Made by a program: the position numbers and the translations under genes. Under the pieces are notes generated by a model. That model worked only from the letters and a program-made list of their open reading frames with translations, had not been told where the DNA came from and did no database searches. From Bifidobacterium amazonense (GTDB lineage Bacteria > Actinomycetota > Actinomycetes > Actinomycetales > Bifidobacteriaceae), in NCBI RefSeq assembly GCF_018555435.2, contig NZ_JAFEJT020000026.1:1-41418 (forward strand): a DNA stretch of 41,418 nucleotides, read 5' to 3'. Shown piece after piece: positions 17,207 to 24,045 of this stretch. Positions within the stretch are counted from its first letter, which is position 1. Each line of letters begins with the position of its first letter.

Positions 17207-18208
17207 CTATTCGGCGCGCCTGTGCGACGCGGTGAATTCGGCCAGTTCGGCCGGAGTGGGCAGCCCCTCGTTGTCGGAGACGAACTGGGTCTGGATCGCG
17301 CCGAGCGCGCAGCCGCGCTCGCACGCCTCGGCCACGTTCCCGCCCTCCAGCAGTGCGGAGAGCACGCCGGCGGCGAATCCGTCGCCTGCGCCGACCGTGT
17401 CGACCACGTGGTCGACGACGAATCCGGGCACGCGGGCCGCGTTGCCGTTGCAGTCGGCCGCATACGCGCCGCGAGGACCGTCCTTGACGACCACGGCCTT
17501 CGCGCCGTTGTCGAGGAACGCCTTGGCGATGTCCTCGACCTGCTCGACGCCGAACAGTTCACGGCCTTCGCCGATGCCGGGCAGCACCAGGTCGGACTGG
17601 GAGGCGAGGCGGCGCAGCGTGTCGCGCATCACGTCGGCGCTCTTCCACAGCGCGGGGCGCAGGTTCGGGTCGAAGCTGACGAACATGCCGTGACGGCGGG
17701 CCAGACGGATCAGCTCATGGCTGGCCTCCAGCGTGGCCTCGGACAGCGGCGGCAGGATGCCGGTCAGGTGCAGGACGGTCACATCGTCGAGCTTGCCGGT
17801 CGTCTCGAGCGCCTTGATGTCGTCGGCGCCGATCGTGGACGCGGCGGAGTCCTTGCGGAAATAGTAGGTCTTCGGATCACCGTGCGATTCCTTCGACTTG
17901 AACATGAAGCCGGTGTGATGGTCGGCGTCGTACGTCACCAGCGATTCGTCGAGCCGGTTGTCGTCCATGAAGTACTTGATGCGTTCGCCGAGCACGTCGT
18001 CGCCCAGCTTGGTCAGGTAGAGCGGCTCGACGCCGAGACGCTTCAGACCGATCGCCACGTTCAGTTCGGCGCCGGCCACGGACGCCTGGAACACGCCCAC
18101 GCGACTGCACGGACCCTCCGTGCCGGCGGTGAACAGGCCCATGGCCTCGCCGGAAAGCAGCACCTTGCCCGGACGGATGCCGGGAACCTTGAAATCGTCA
18201 TTGGTCAT
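17207..18208 (-). CDS. kdgK: 2-keto-3-deoxygluconate (KDG) kinase, PfkB family
   Basis: The 333-residue PfkB-family sugar kinase ends with the signature DTVGAGDGFAAGV, in which Asp276 is the catalytic base; an N-terminal Gly-rich substrate region reads GAELNVAIGLKRLG. Pairing with KDPG aldolase 69 bp downstream makes KDG the most likely substrate, giving KDPG. There is no good Shine-Dalgarno site. TAGGTT lies seven bases before the Met, which resembles the -10 of leaderless actinobacterial transcripts. A strong hairpin separates the gene from the upstream dehydrogenase, so it may have its own promoter. Other PfkB kinases (fructokinase, dehydrogluconokinase) are less likely in this setting. 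Confidence 0.88.
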   Translation of the reverse strand: MTNDDFKVPGIRPGKVLLSGEAMGLFTAGTEGPCSRVGVFQASVAGAELNVAIGLKRLGVEPLYLTKLGDDVLGERIKYFMDDNRLDESLVTYDADHHTGFMFKSKESHGDPKTYYFRKDSAASTIGADDIKALETTGKLDDVTVLHLTGILPPLSEATLEASHELIRLARRHGMFVSFDPNLRPALWKSADVMRDTLRRLASQSDLVLPGIGEGRELFGVEQVEDIAKAFLDNGAKAVVVKDGPRGAYAADCNGNAARVPGFVVDHVVDTVGAGDGFAAGVLSALLEGGNVAEACERGCALGAIQTQFVSDNEGLPTPAELAEFTASHRRAE

Positions 18209-18276
18209 ACTCGTGAACCTATCCCATGTGTGCGCAGGCGAACAGTTTTTTGCCGTTTGTTGCATCGGATTGCGGC

Positions 18277-18314
18277 AATGGCCGACAGCCAACGGATGAC
18301 GGCAAATGGCCGAC
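18277..18314. repeat. short direct repeat AATGGCCGAC upstream of KDG kinase
   Basis: AATGGCCGAC occurs at 18277-18286 and 18305-18314, a 28-bp spacing, within longer similar text (both copies are followed by ACGGAT-like words). It lies between the terminator-like hairpin and the kinase start, so it could be a regulator site. Confidence 0.4.
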
Positions 18315-18345
18315 GGATAACGGCTGCCGGCCGAGCCGGAAAGAA

Positions 18346-18379
18346 TGCGGCGGCCCCTCCCTTGCACGGGGCCGCCGCA
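18346..18379 (-). terminator. hairpin after 2-hydroxyacid dehydrogenase gene
   Basis: TGCGGCGGCCCC and its exact complement form a 12-bp stem around a 10-base loop, followed on the minus strand by ATTCTTTCC. It should stop or weaken transcription from the dehydrogenase gene into the KDG kinase gene. Confidence 0.75.
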
Positions 18380-18407
18380 CGATTGGGACGGAAACCCAGG
18401 CGGAAAC

Positions 18408-19418
18408 TCAGCGCTCGCCGTAGTCGAGCGGCTCGCCCTTGATCATGTGGGTGAGCTCGTTGACGACGTTCTCGCCCATGGCCTGCAGCTCGCCGCCTTC
18501 GGAGCCGGCGATGTGCGGGGTGAGGATCACGTTCGGCATGTCCCACAGCGGCGAATCGGGGCTGAGCGGCTCGTCCGGATCGGTCACGTCGAGGATCGCG
18601 TTGATGCGGCCGGTCTTGAGCTCGGCGATCATGTCGTCGGCGTTCACCACGCCGCCGCGGGCCGAGTTGAGGAACCATGCGCCGTCCTTCATCATCTTGA
18701 AGTACTTGGCGTCGATCATGCCGTGCGTGGCGGGCAGGTTCGGCGTGTGCAGCGAGACGATGTCGGACTCGCGGAACACGGTTTCCAGATCGGCCTTGAT
18801 CGCGCCGTAGGACGCGGTCTCCGCCTCGTCCATCGAACGGGATTCGGCGAGCACGCGCAGACGGTAGCCCTTGAGCAGGCCCATCAGATGGCGGCCGATG
18901 CGCGAGGACGCGGTGACGAGGCCCACGGTCTTGTGGTAGTTGCCGGCGGTCGGGAATTCGACCTCGCGGTTGATGTATTCTCGGCGCTCGCGGTAGATGC
19001 GCTCGGCGCGGAAGAAGTCCTTGTCGGCCATGAGGATCATGGCCATGCAGAATTCGGCGACCGGGATGCCGTTGACGTAGCCGGAGTTGGCGCGCAGGAT
19101 GCCGCGCTTCTTGGCCTCCTCGAGCGCGTCGGGGGTGAACAGCGGCCACACGTTGCCGGCCGCGGCGGCCACGCCCTTGAGGTTGGGCATCTTGGCGAGG
19201 GTCTCGGCGTCGATACGGCCGTTCGGCCCCCAGCCGGAGAAGATGTAGTCGACGCCCGAGAGGCGCTCGGCCACGCCGTCCGCGTGGAAGTCGGGGATGA
19301 CGTTGCGGTCGACGTCGGCGACGGCGTCGAGACGGGCCCACTGCTCGTTGTTCATGAGCTTGTTCACGAGCTCCGGGGGCTGCATGGTCAGGATGACCTT
19401 CGGCTTTGATTCGGTCAT
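18408..19418 (-). CDS. D-2-hydroxyacid dehydrogenase family oxidoreductase
   Basis: The 336-residue protein has the phosphoglycerate dehydrogenase / D-2-hydroxyacid dehydrogenase fold. The catalytic Arg254 (NSARGGVVN), the acid in DVTDPDEPL (282-283) and His302 (TPHIAGS) are visible. The coenzyme site is unusual: residues 166-176 read GLVTASSRIGR where GxGxxG is expected. The start follows a GGAAGGAA sequence and lies 19 bp downstream of a LacI operator. Family members reduce 2-keto acids, including keto-gluconates (GhrB/TkrA type). Next to KDG kinase it could reduce a keto- or diketo-deoxy uronate intermediate to KDG. That reaction is inferred. Confidence 0.82.
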   Translation of the reverse strand: MTESKPKVILTMQPPELVNKLMNNEQWARLDAVADVDRNVIPDFHADGVAERLSGVDYIFSGWGPNGRIDAETLAKMPNLKGVAAAAGNVWPLFTPDALEEAKKRGILRANSGYVNGIPVAEFCMAMILMADKDFFRAERIYRERREYINREVEFPTAGNYHKTVGLVTASSRIGRHLMGLLKGYRLRVLAESRSMDEAETASYGAIKADLETVFRESDIVSLHTPNLPATHGMIDAKYFKMMKDGAWFLNSARGGVVNADDMIAELKTGRINAILDVTDPDEPLSPDSPLWDMPNVILTPHIAGSEGGELQAMGENVVNELTHMIKGEPLDYGER

Positions 19419-19437
19419 GATGTTCGTTCCTTCCTTT

Positions 19438-19451
19438 GGAAAACGCTTACC
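19438..19451. promoter_or_regulatory. LacI-type operator before dehydrogenase/KDG unit
   Basis: GGAAAACGCTTACC differs by one base from the operator at 15075. It lies just below a TACTAT/TATATT -10-like region (19461-19469) on the minus strand, where repressor would block the dehydrogenase transcript. A further half-site, GGAAAGC, stands at 19491, and two CTTACC half-sites lie near 19585-19600. Confidence 0.65.
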
Positions 19452-19660
19452 GCTGGTTTCAATATAGTAGCACGCTCCGGCACGACACACGGAAAGCATT
19501 TGGAAAATCAGGAACATCCAGCGCAGTCGATCATGCGCCGCACACGGCTGCGCACGCACTCATATCACGGCAATACAGCAAGCCCTTACCAGTCTCTTAC
19601 CGGTTTTTCTGGCCCTTTGCATCAATAATGCGGCGCGTCCATATGGAGCGGTCAGAAGAT

Positions 19661-20743
19661 TCAGAAGATGACGGCGGAGACGAGGGCGAGCGAGACGAGC
19701 GAGAACAGGGTACTCACCAGTACGAATCCGACCGCATATTCGGGCATGTTGTTGCGCCGCGCGGTGAACATGGCGATCGTGGTCATCGTCGGTAGGCCGG
19801 CGATCACGCTGATCGTCAGGATCATGTCATGCGTGAACGGCAGCGGTGCGAGCGCGCCGGTCGCGGCGGACAGCAACGCGTAGAGCGCCAGCGGGAACGC
19901 GATCATCTTCGCGATCAGCCCGACGTACAGTTCGTAGCGGCGCAGCACGGTCCACCAGCGGGTGAGCGCGAACAGGCCGCCGAGATAGATGAGCGACATC
20001 GGCGTGGCCATGTTGCCGATCGTGTGCAACGGCTTGAGGATGATGCCGGGCACGCGCACGCCGGCGAGGATGAGCGCGAGCGCGATCATCACGCCGATGA
20101 ACGCGGGGTTGACGAACCTGCGCAGCAGGCCGAGCGCGCGTTCGCCAAGGGTGCGCGTTGCATGCGATGAGGCCGGGTGCGGCGTCGCGGATGACGAGCC
20201 GCCGGCCGATGTACGCACGGCACCGGCCACGCCCGCACGGCCGGTCGCACCCGCCGCTCGATCGGCCTCGGCCGCGGCACTCTCGACCGGCTCGCACAGC
20301 CAGACGCCGTACGTCCACAGCAAGGTCTGGTCGATGATCGACATAAGGGCCACGTAGATCGCGCCCTCCTTGGGGAAGAGCGCCATGATGAGCGGGATGC
20401 CGATGAACCCGGCGTTGCCGAACACGAGCGACGCCTGGAAGACGCGCGATCGCGAGCCGCGTAGCCGCAGCGCCCATGCGAGCAGCCGGAAGACGACGAC
20501 CAGCAGCGCGTACATGACCGCGGTCAGGAGCATCACGCCCCAGTTGGCGGCGAGCTGGGCGCGGGTGGCGCCGTCGACGGCATTGGCGAACACGAGCACG
20601 GGGATGAGCACGTTGAGCAGCAGCGAACACATGCCGTCGAGCGCGGTCTTGCCGTAGAAGCGCAGCCGCACGCACCCGTAGCCGACCATCAGCATGATCA
20701 GAAATCCGACCAGCTGCCCCACCATCACCCCGAACTGTCCCAC
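19661..20743 (-). CDS. AEC family (auxin efflux carrier-like) transporter
   Basis: The 360-residue membrane protein has about ten hydrophobic segments in two halves, with the family pattern FGNAGFIGIPL near residue 112 and GLPTMTTIAMF near the end. A cytoplasmic loop at residues about 154-194 is Ala/Gly/Ser-rich and looks expanded. The start is GTG, five bases after AAAGGAG; an ATG overlapping the same spot is in another frame and stops at once. AEC proteins move organic anions such as malate or lactate, or amino acids and auxin; the solute here is unknown. It lies upstream of the dehydrogenase/KDG unit on the same strand but is separated by a 242-bp gap holding that unit's promoter and operators. 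Confidence 0.85.
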   Translation of the reverse strand: MGQFGVMVGQLVGFLIMLMVGYGCVRLRFYGKTALDGMCSLLLNVLIPVLVFANAVDGATRAQLAANWGVMLLTAVMYALLVVVFRLLAWALRLRGSRSRVFQASLVFGNAGFIGIPLIMALFPKEGAIYVALMSIIDQTLLWTYGVWLCEPVESAAAEADRAAGATGRAGVAGAVRTSAGGSSSATPHPASSHATRTLGERALGLLRRFVNPAFIGVMIALALILAGVRVPGIILKPLHTIGNMATPMSLIYLGGLFALTRWWTVLRRYELYVGLIAKMIAFPLALYALLSAATGALAPLPFTHDMILTISVIAGLPTMTTIAMFTARRNNMPEYAVGFVLVSTLFSLVSLALVSAVIF

Positions 20744-20851
20744 ATTCGCTCCTTTCCGTCCGTCGAGGGCTGTCCACCGAAGGCTGTCCGTCGCGGGCCA
20801 CGGTACGCAGCACATTCACCCGTCGTCCGCAGGTCCTCAACACATCCGTCC

Positions 20852-20872
20852 TGCGCACACGGATCGTGCGCA
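20852..20872. promoter_or_regulatory. inverted repeat TGCGCAC-N7-GTGCGCA in the AEC/aldo-keto reductase gap
   Basis: Perfect 7-bp arms around seven bases. It lies between two divergent genes and may be a regulator site or a hairpin; nothing nearby decides which. Confidence 0.35.
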
Positions 20873-20946
20873 ACCCGCGCCGGTCCGGCCAACAGTCCAA
20901 CCGACCATGATATGCCCGTCGCGACACGCGGAGACGACACGCCGGC

Positions 20947-20977
20947 TTGCATTCAAGTGCGCTTGAGGAACGATGAT
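20947..20977 (+). promoter_or_regulatory. possible MerR-type promoter before aldo/keto reductase gene
   Basis: TTGCAT (20947-20952) and GATGAT (20972-20977) are separated by 19 bp, and the spacer holds the dyad TCAAGTGCGCTTGA. Long spacers with a dyad are typical of MerR-family promoters. It is weaker than the related sites at 22211 and 35371. Confidence 0.4.
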
Positions 20978-21041
20978 GGAGCCAACAACGGATGGTAACG
21001 AAAACATCGACGTCAACGAACACTACCGACAAAGGAGCATC

Positions 21042-22049
21042 ATGTTCGAACCCACCAACGACTACACACCCGCGGCCACGCGCTACAGCGAGATGCGCTA
21101 CAACCGCTGCGGCACGAGCGGCCTCAAGCTGCCAGCGATCTCGCTCGGCTTCTGGCACAACTTCGGCGACATCACGCCGTACGAGCAGATGAAGTCGCTC
21201 GTCTTCACCGCATTCGACCACGGCATCACGCACTTCGACCTGGCCAACAACTACGGCCCGGAGCCGGGCGCGGCCGAGAAGAACGCCGGCCGCCTCATCC
21301 GCCAGTACTTCGCCAAGCACCGCGACGAGCTGATCGTCTCCACCAAGGCCGGCTATGAGATGTGGGCCGGACCGTACGGCGACGGCGGCAGCCGCAAGTA
21401 CCTGATCTCCAGCCTCGACCAAAGCCTCGAACGCCTCGGCCTCGACTACGTGGACATCTTCTACCATCACCGCCCGGATGACGAGACCCCGCTCGAGGAG
21501 ACGATGGGCGCGCTCGCGCAGATCGTCGCCAGCGGCAAGGCGCTGTACGTCGGCCTGTCGAACTACGACGGCGAGCGTCTCGCGAAGGCCTCCGCGATCC
21601 TCGACGAGCTGCACGTGCCGTTCGTCATCAACCAGAACAAGTACAACATCCTCGACCGCCGCGTCGAACGCGACGGGCTCAAGGATACGGCCAAGCGCCT
21701 CGGCAAGGGCCTGATCACGTTCTGCCCGCTGCAGCAGGGCCTGCTCACCGACCGCTATCTCAACGGCATCCCGGCCGACTCTCGCGTGGCGCACGACCCG
21801 CGCTTCCTGCACAAGGACAGCGTCGAGCGCGTGCACGGCAAGATCGTCGCGCTCAACGACATCGCGTACCAGCGCGGCCAGACGCTCGCCGAGATGAGCC
21901 TCGCGTGGCTGCTGCGCGACGATACCGTGACCAGCGTGCTCGCCGGCGCGTCCAAGCCGCAGCAGATCCTCGACAACATCGGCGCGCTGAAGAACACGAC
22001 GTTCAGCGACGACGAGCTCGCCGCGATCGACAGGATCGCGCTCAGCTGA
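21042..22049 (+). CDS. gpr: aldo/keto reductase, YghZ (L-glyceraldehyde 3-phosphate reductase) type
   Basis: The 335-residue protein aligns closely with E. coli YghZ/Gpr over its full length, for example GLWHNFG-type start SLGFWHNFGD, GITHFDLANNYGP, STKAGY, GGSRKYL and SWLLRDD-like AWLLRDDTVTSVL. The catalytic tetrad Asp, Tyr, Lys and His is present in these blocks (HFDLANNYG, STKAG, FYHHR). YghZ reduces aldehydes such as L-glyceraldehyde 3-phosphate and methylglyoxal with NADPH. The start was set at the Met before FEPTND because AAAGGAG lies four bases upstream; the frame is open further up. A MerR-like dyad upstream suggests induction by reactive aldehydes. Physiological substrate is inferred. 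Confidence 0.9.
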   Translation: MFEPTNDYTPAATRYSEMRYNRCGTSGLKLPAISLGFWHNFGDITPYEQMKSLVFTAFDHGITHFDLANNYGPEPGAAEKNAGRLIRQYFAKHRDELIVSTKAGYEMWAGPYGDGGSRKYLISSLDQSLERLGLDYVDIFYHHRPDDETPLEETMGALAQIVASGKALYVGLSNYDGERLAKASAILDELHVPFVINQNKYNILDRRVERDGLKDTAKRLGKGLITFCPLQQGLLTDRYLNGIPADSRVAHDPRFLHKDSVERVHGKIVALNDIAYQRGQTLAEMSLAWLLRDDTVTSVLAGASKPQQILDNIGALKNTTFSDDELAAIDRIALS

Positions 22050-22210
22050 GTCGTGACGCGGACGTCGCGCCCGTCGATTCCGGAGTCCCGAAGCACGCCC
22101 GGGGCACGCCCGAAACATGAGACGAAAGCGTGAGACGAACCGCCGTCCCGCCCGCCGCACCATGGTCCAACGCCGACCGTGCGCCGAGAGCGGAACGGCG
22201 GTTCCCTGTT

Positions 22211-22240
22211 TTGACTTCAAGTGCTCGAAGTTCCTATCGT
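22211..22240 (+). promoter_or_regulatory. MerR-type promoter before DUF3737 gene
   Basis: TTGACT at 22211-22216 and TATCGT at 22235-22240 are 18 bp apart. The spacer region holds ACTTCAAGTGCTCGAAGT, a near-perfect 18-bp dyad. The arrangement and sequence match the promoter at 35371-35400 in 28 of 32 positions. I see no MerR gene in the window. Confidence 0.65.
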
Positions 22241-22332
22241 CGTTCCCGTACGGCAATCATGGCGACGTGGCCGGCCCGAAACGACCGACGCGGCACAGCC
22301 GAGGAGAGATTCCACGAGGAGATCAGATCACA

Positions 22333-23322
22333 GTGAACGCTTTTGCAGAGGTGTCCGGAGCAGACATGACCGGGACGACCAACGTGACCGGCACAACCAT
22401 GGCCAGCGTCAACGCGTCCAGCGCACCCCGACCGGAGGCCGAGTCCGGGAGCCTGACACAGCCGACAGGCCGCGACGCCAACGGCATGGATGAGGTGCGC
22501 CAGCGTCGTCTGACCGGCGAGCGCGCGGAGTTCTTCGCGCACGACCGCCGCTACGTGGACTGCCTCTTCGCGGACGGCGAGTCGCCGCTCAAGCATGTGC
22601 ACGACGTCGAGGTCGTCTCGAGTTCGTTCCAGTGGAAGTATCCGCTGTGGTACGCGAACAACGTGACCGTGCGCGATTCGACGTGGTTCGAGATGGCGCG
22701 CGCGGGCGTGTGGTACACGCATCATCTGCTCGTGGAGGACTGCACGGTCGAGGGCCCGAAGAACTTCCGCCGCACCTCCGACGTGACGCTGCGCAACGTC
22801 GATCTGACGCACGCCGAGGAGACGCTGTGGAACTGCACCGGCGTGACGCTTGAGAACGTCGTCGCGCGCGGCGACTATCTGGCGATGAACTGCGAGGACG
22901 TGACGGCGACCAACCTGCGTCTGGTCGGCAACTATCCGTTCGACGGGGCGCGCAACGTGACCGTGCGCGATTCGCGGCTGATCTCCAAGGACGCGTTCTG
23001 GAACTGCGAGAACGTGACGATCGAGCATTCGTATATCTCCGGCGAGTATCTCGGCTGGAACTCGCGCAACGTCACGCTCGTCGACTGCACGATCGAAAGC
23101 CTGCAGGGACTGTGCTACATCGACAACCTTGTCATGAGGAACTGCCGGTTCGTCAACACGACGCTCGCGTTCGAGTATTCGACGGTGGACGTGGACGCGA
23201 CCGGCACGATCGACAGCGTGATCAATCCGACGTCCGGCGTGATCCGCGCCGATCGGATCGGCGAGCTCACGCTCGACGCGGACCGCATCGACCCGGCGAA
23301 GACGACGATCGTCACGCGCTGA
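22333..23322 (+). CDS. DUF3737 family protein, right-handed beta-helix
   Basis: The protein (about 329 residues from a GTG start) consists, after a Thr/Ala-rich N-terminus of about 50 residues, of repeated short strands of the form NVTVRDS, DVTLRNV, GVTLENV, NVTIEHS and NVTLVDC at roughly 20-residue steps. This is the pattern of a right-handed parallel beta-helix, and the sequence matches the DUF3737 family, whose function is not known. GTG was chosen because it lies downstream of the promoter at 22211 with GGAG in front; Met at 22366 or 22486 are alternatives. There is no signal peptide. It follows the YghZ-type gene on the same strand but has its own promoter. Confidence 0.75.
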   Translation: MNAFAEVSGADMTGTTNVTGTTMASVNASSAPRPEAESGSLTQPTGRDANGMDEVRQRRLTGERAEFFAHDRRYVDCLFADGESPLKHVHDVEVVSSSFQWKYPLWYANNVTVRDSTWFEMARAGVWYTHHLLVEDCTVEGPKNFRRTSDVTLRNVDLTHAEETLWNCTGVTLENVVARGDYLAMNCEDVTATNLRLVGNYPFDGARNVTVRDSRLISKDAFWNCENVTIEHSYISGEYLGWNSRNVTLVDCTIESLQGLCYIDNLVMRNCRFVNTTLAFEYSTVDVDATGTIDSVINPTSGVIRADRIGELTLDADRIDPAKTTIVTR

Positions 23323-23413
23323 CCGTCACGCCGACCATCGCACTGGTCATCTCGCGTTGAACGCGTGACGACCGCATCACCGACTGCATCACCGATCGCT
23401 CGTCGGCCGGCCG

Positions 23414-23998
23414 TCACAGTCCGGCGACGCGGCGGATCCCGTCGCGCACGACCTGCGGATCGTGCGCTTCGGCGTGCGTGCCGAGCGCGCGGTGCAAGGT
23501 GAGCCCCTCGACCATCGCGTCGAGCAGCGCGGCCGTGGGCTTGTCGAAGAAGCGCTCGAGCTGCGCGCGGCTGGCGGCCATCCACCGCTCGGCGATGTCG
23601 CGGTAGGCCGGGTCACGCGCGGCGATCGTGTAGAACTCGAGGTTGATGACCAGGTCGCGCTGCGTGCTGACCAGATCGCCCTCGACATGCCGCGCGATCG
23701 CCTCGCAGGCCGCGGCCTTGTCGCCGGCGGGCACGGCGGCCATGCGTTCGTCGAACCGGTCGATGCACTGCTGCGCGTACCGGTCGAACGCCTGATGCAG
23801 CAGATCGGCCATGCCGCGGAAATGGTAAGTCATCGACCCGAGCGGCACGTGTGCGGCCGCGGCGACCACGCGGTGCGACGTGCCGGCCACGCCGCGTTCG
23901 GCGATCACGTCGAGGCATGCGTCGATGATCCGGCTTTTGCGGTCCGGATCGGCGCGGCGGGACTCCTGCGTCTGCTCTTCGTTCATGGAGCCGACCAT
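23414..23998 (-). CDS. TetR family regulator next to ABC exporter
   Basis: The 194-residue protein has an N-terminal TetR helix-turn-helix (residues about 16-62: RIIDACLDVIAERGVAGTSHRVVAAAAHVPLGSMTYHF) and a ligand domain with FYTIAARDPAYRDIAERW. The start is uncertain: no Shine-Dalgarno site precedes Met23998 or the Met four codons later. TATGAT at 24023-24028 is a good -10, and the dyad GTACG-AA-CGTAC at 24011-24022 overlaps the predicted transcript start. It lies 47 bp after the FtsX-type permease on the same strand, so it could regulate both itself and the exporter. Effector unknown. Confidence 0.85.
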   Translation of the reverse strand: MVGSMNEEQTQESRRADPDRKSRIIDACLDVIAERGVAGTSHRVVAAAAHVPLGSMTYHFRGMADLLHQAFDRYAQQCIDRFDERMAAVPAGDKAAACEAIARHVEGDLVSTQRDLVINLEFYTIAARDPAYRDIAERWMAASRAQLERFFDKPTAALLDAMVEGLTLHRALGTHAEAHDPQVVRDGIRRVAGL

Positions 23999-24010
23999 AC
24001 ACGTCGCGGC

Positions 24011-24028
24011 GTACGAACGTACATCATA
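24011..24028 (-). promoter_or_regulatory. promoter and dyad of TetR gene
   Basis: TATGAT at 24023-24028 (minus strand) as -10 and the inverted repeat GTACGAACGTAC at 24011-24022. The dyad would overlap the transcript start, a usual place for a TetR operator. No good -35 is seen. Confidence 0.45.
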
Positions 24029-24045
24029 CGTCGCCGCACGGCGGA

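Noticed and set aside
19827..22256. 809-codon open frame on the minus strand
   Set aside because: It runs across the AEC gene in another frame and opposite the aldo/keto reductase gene; no family resemblance.
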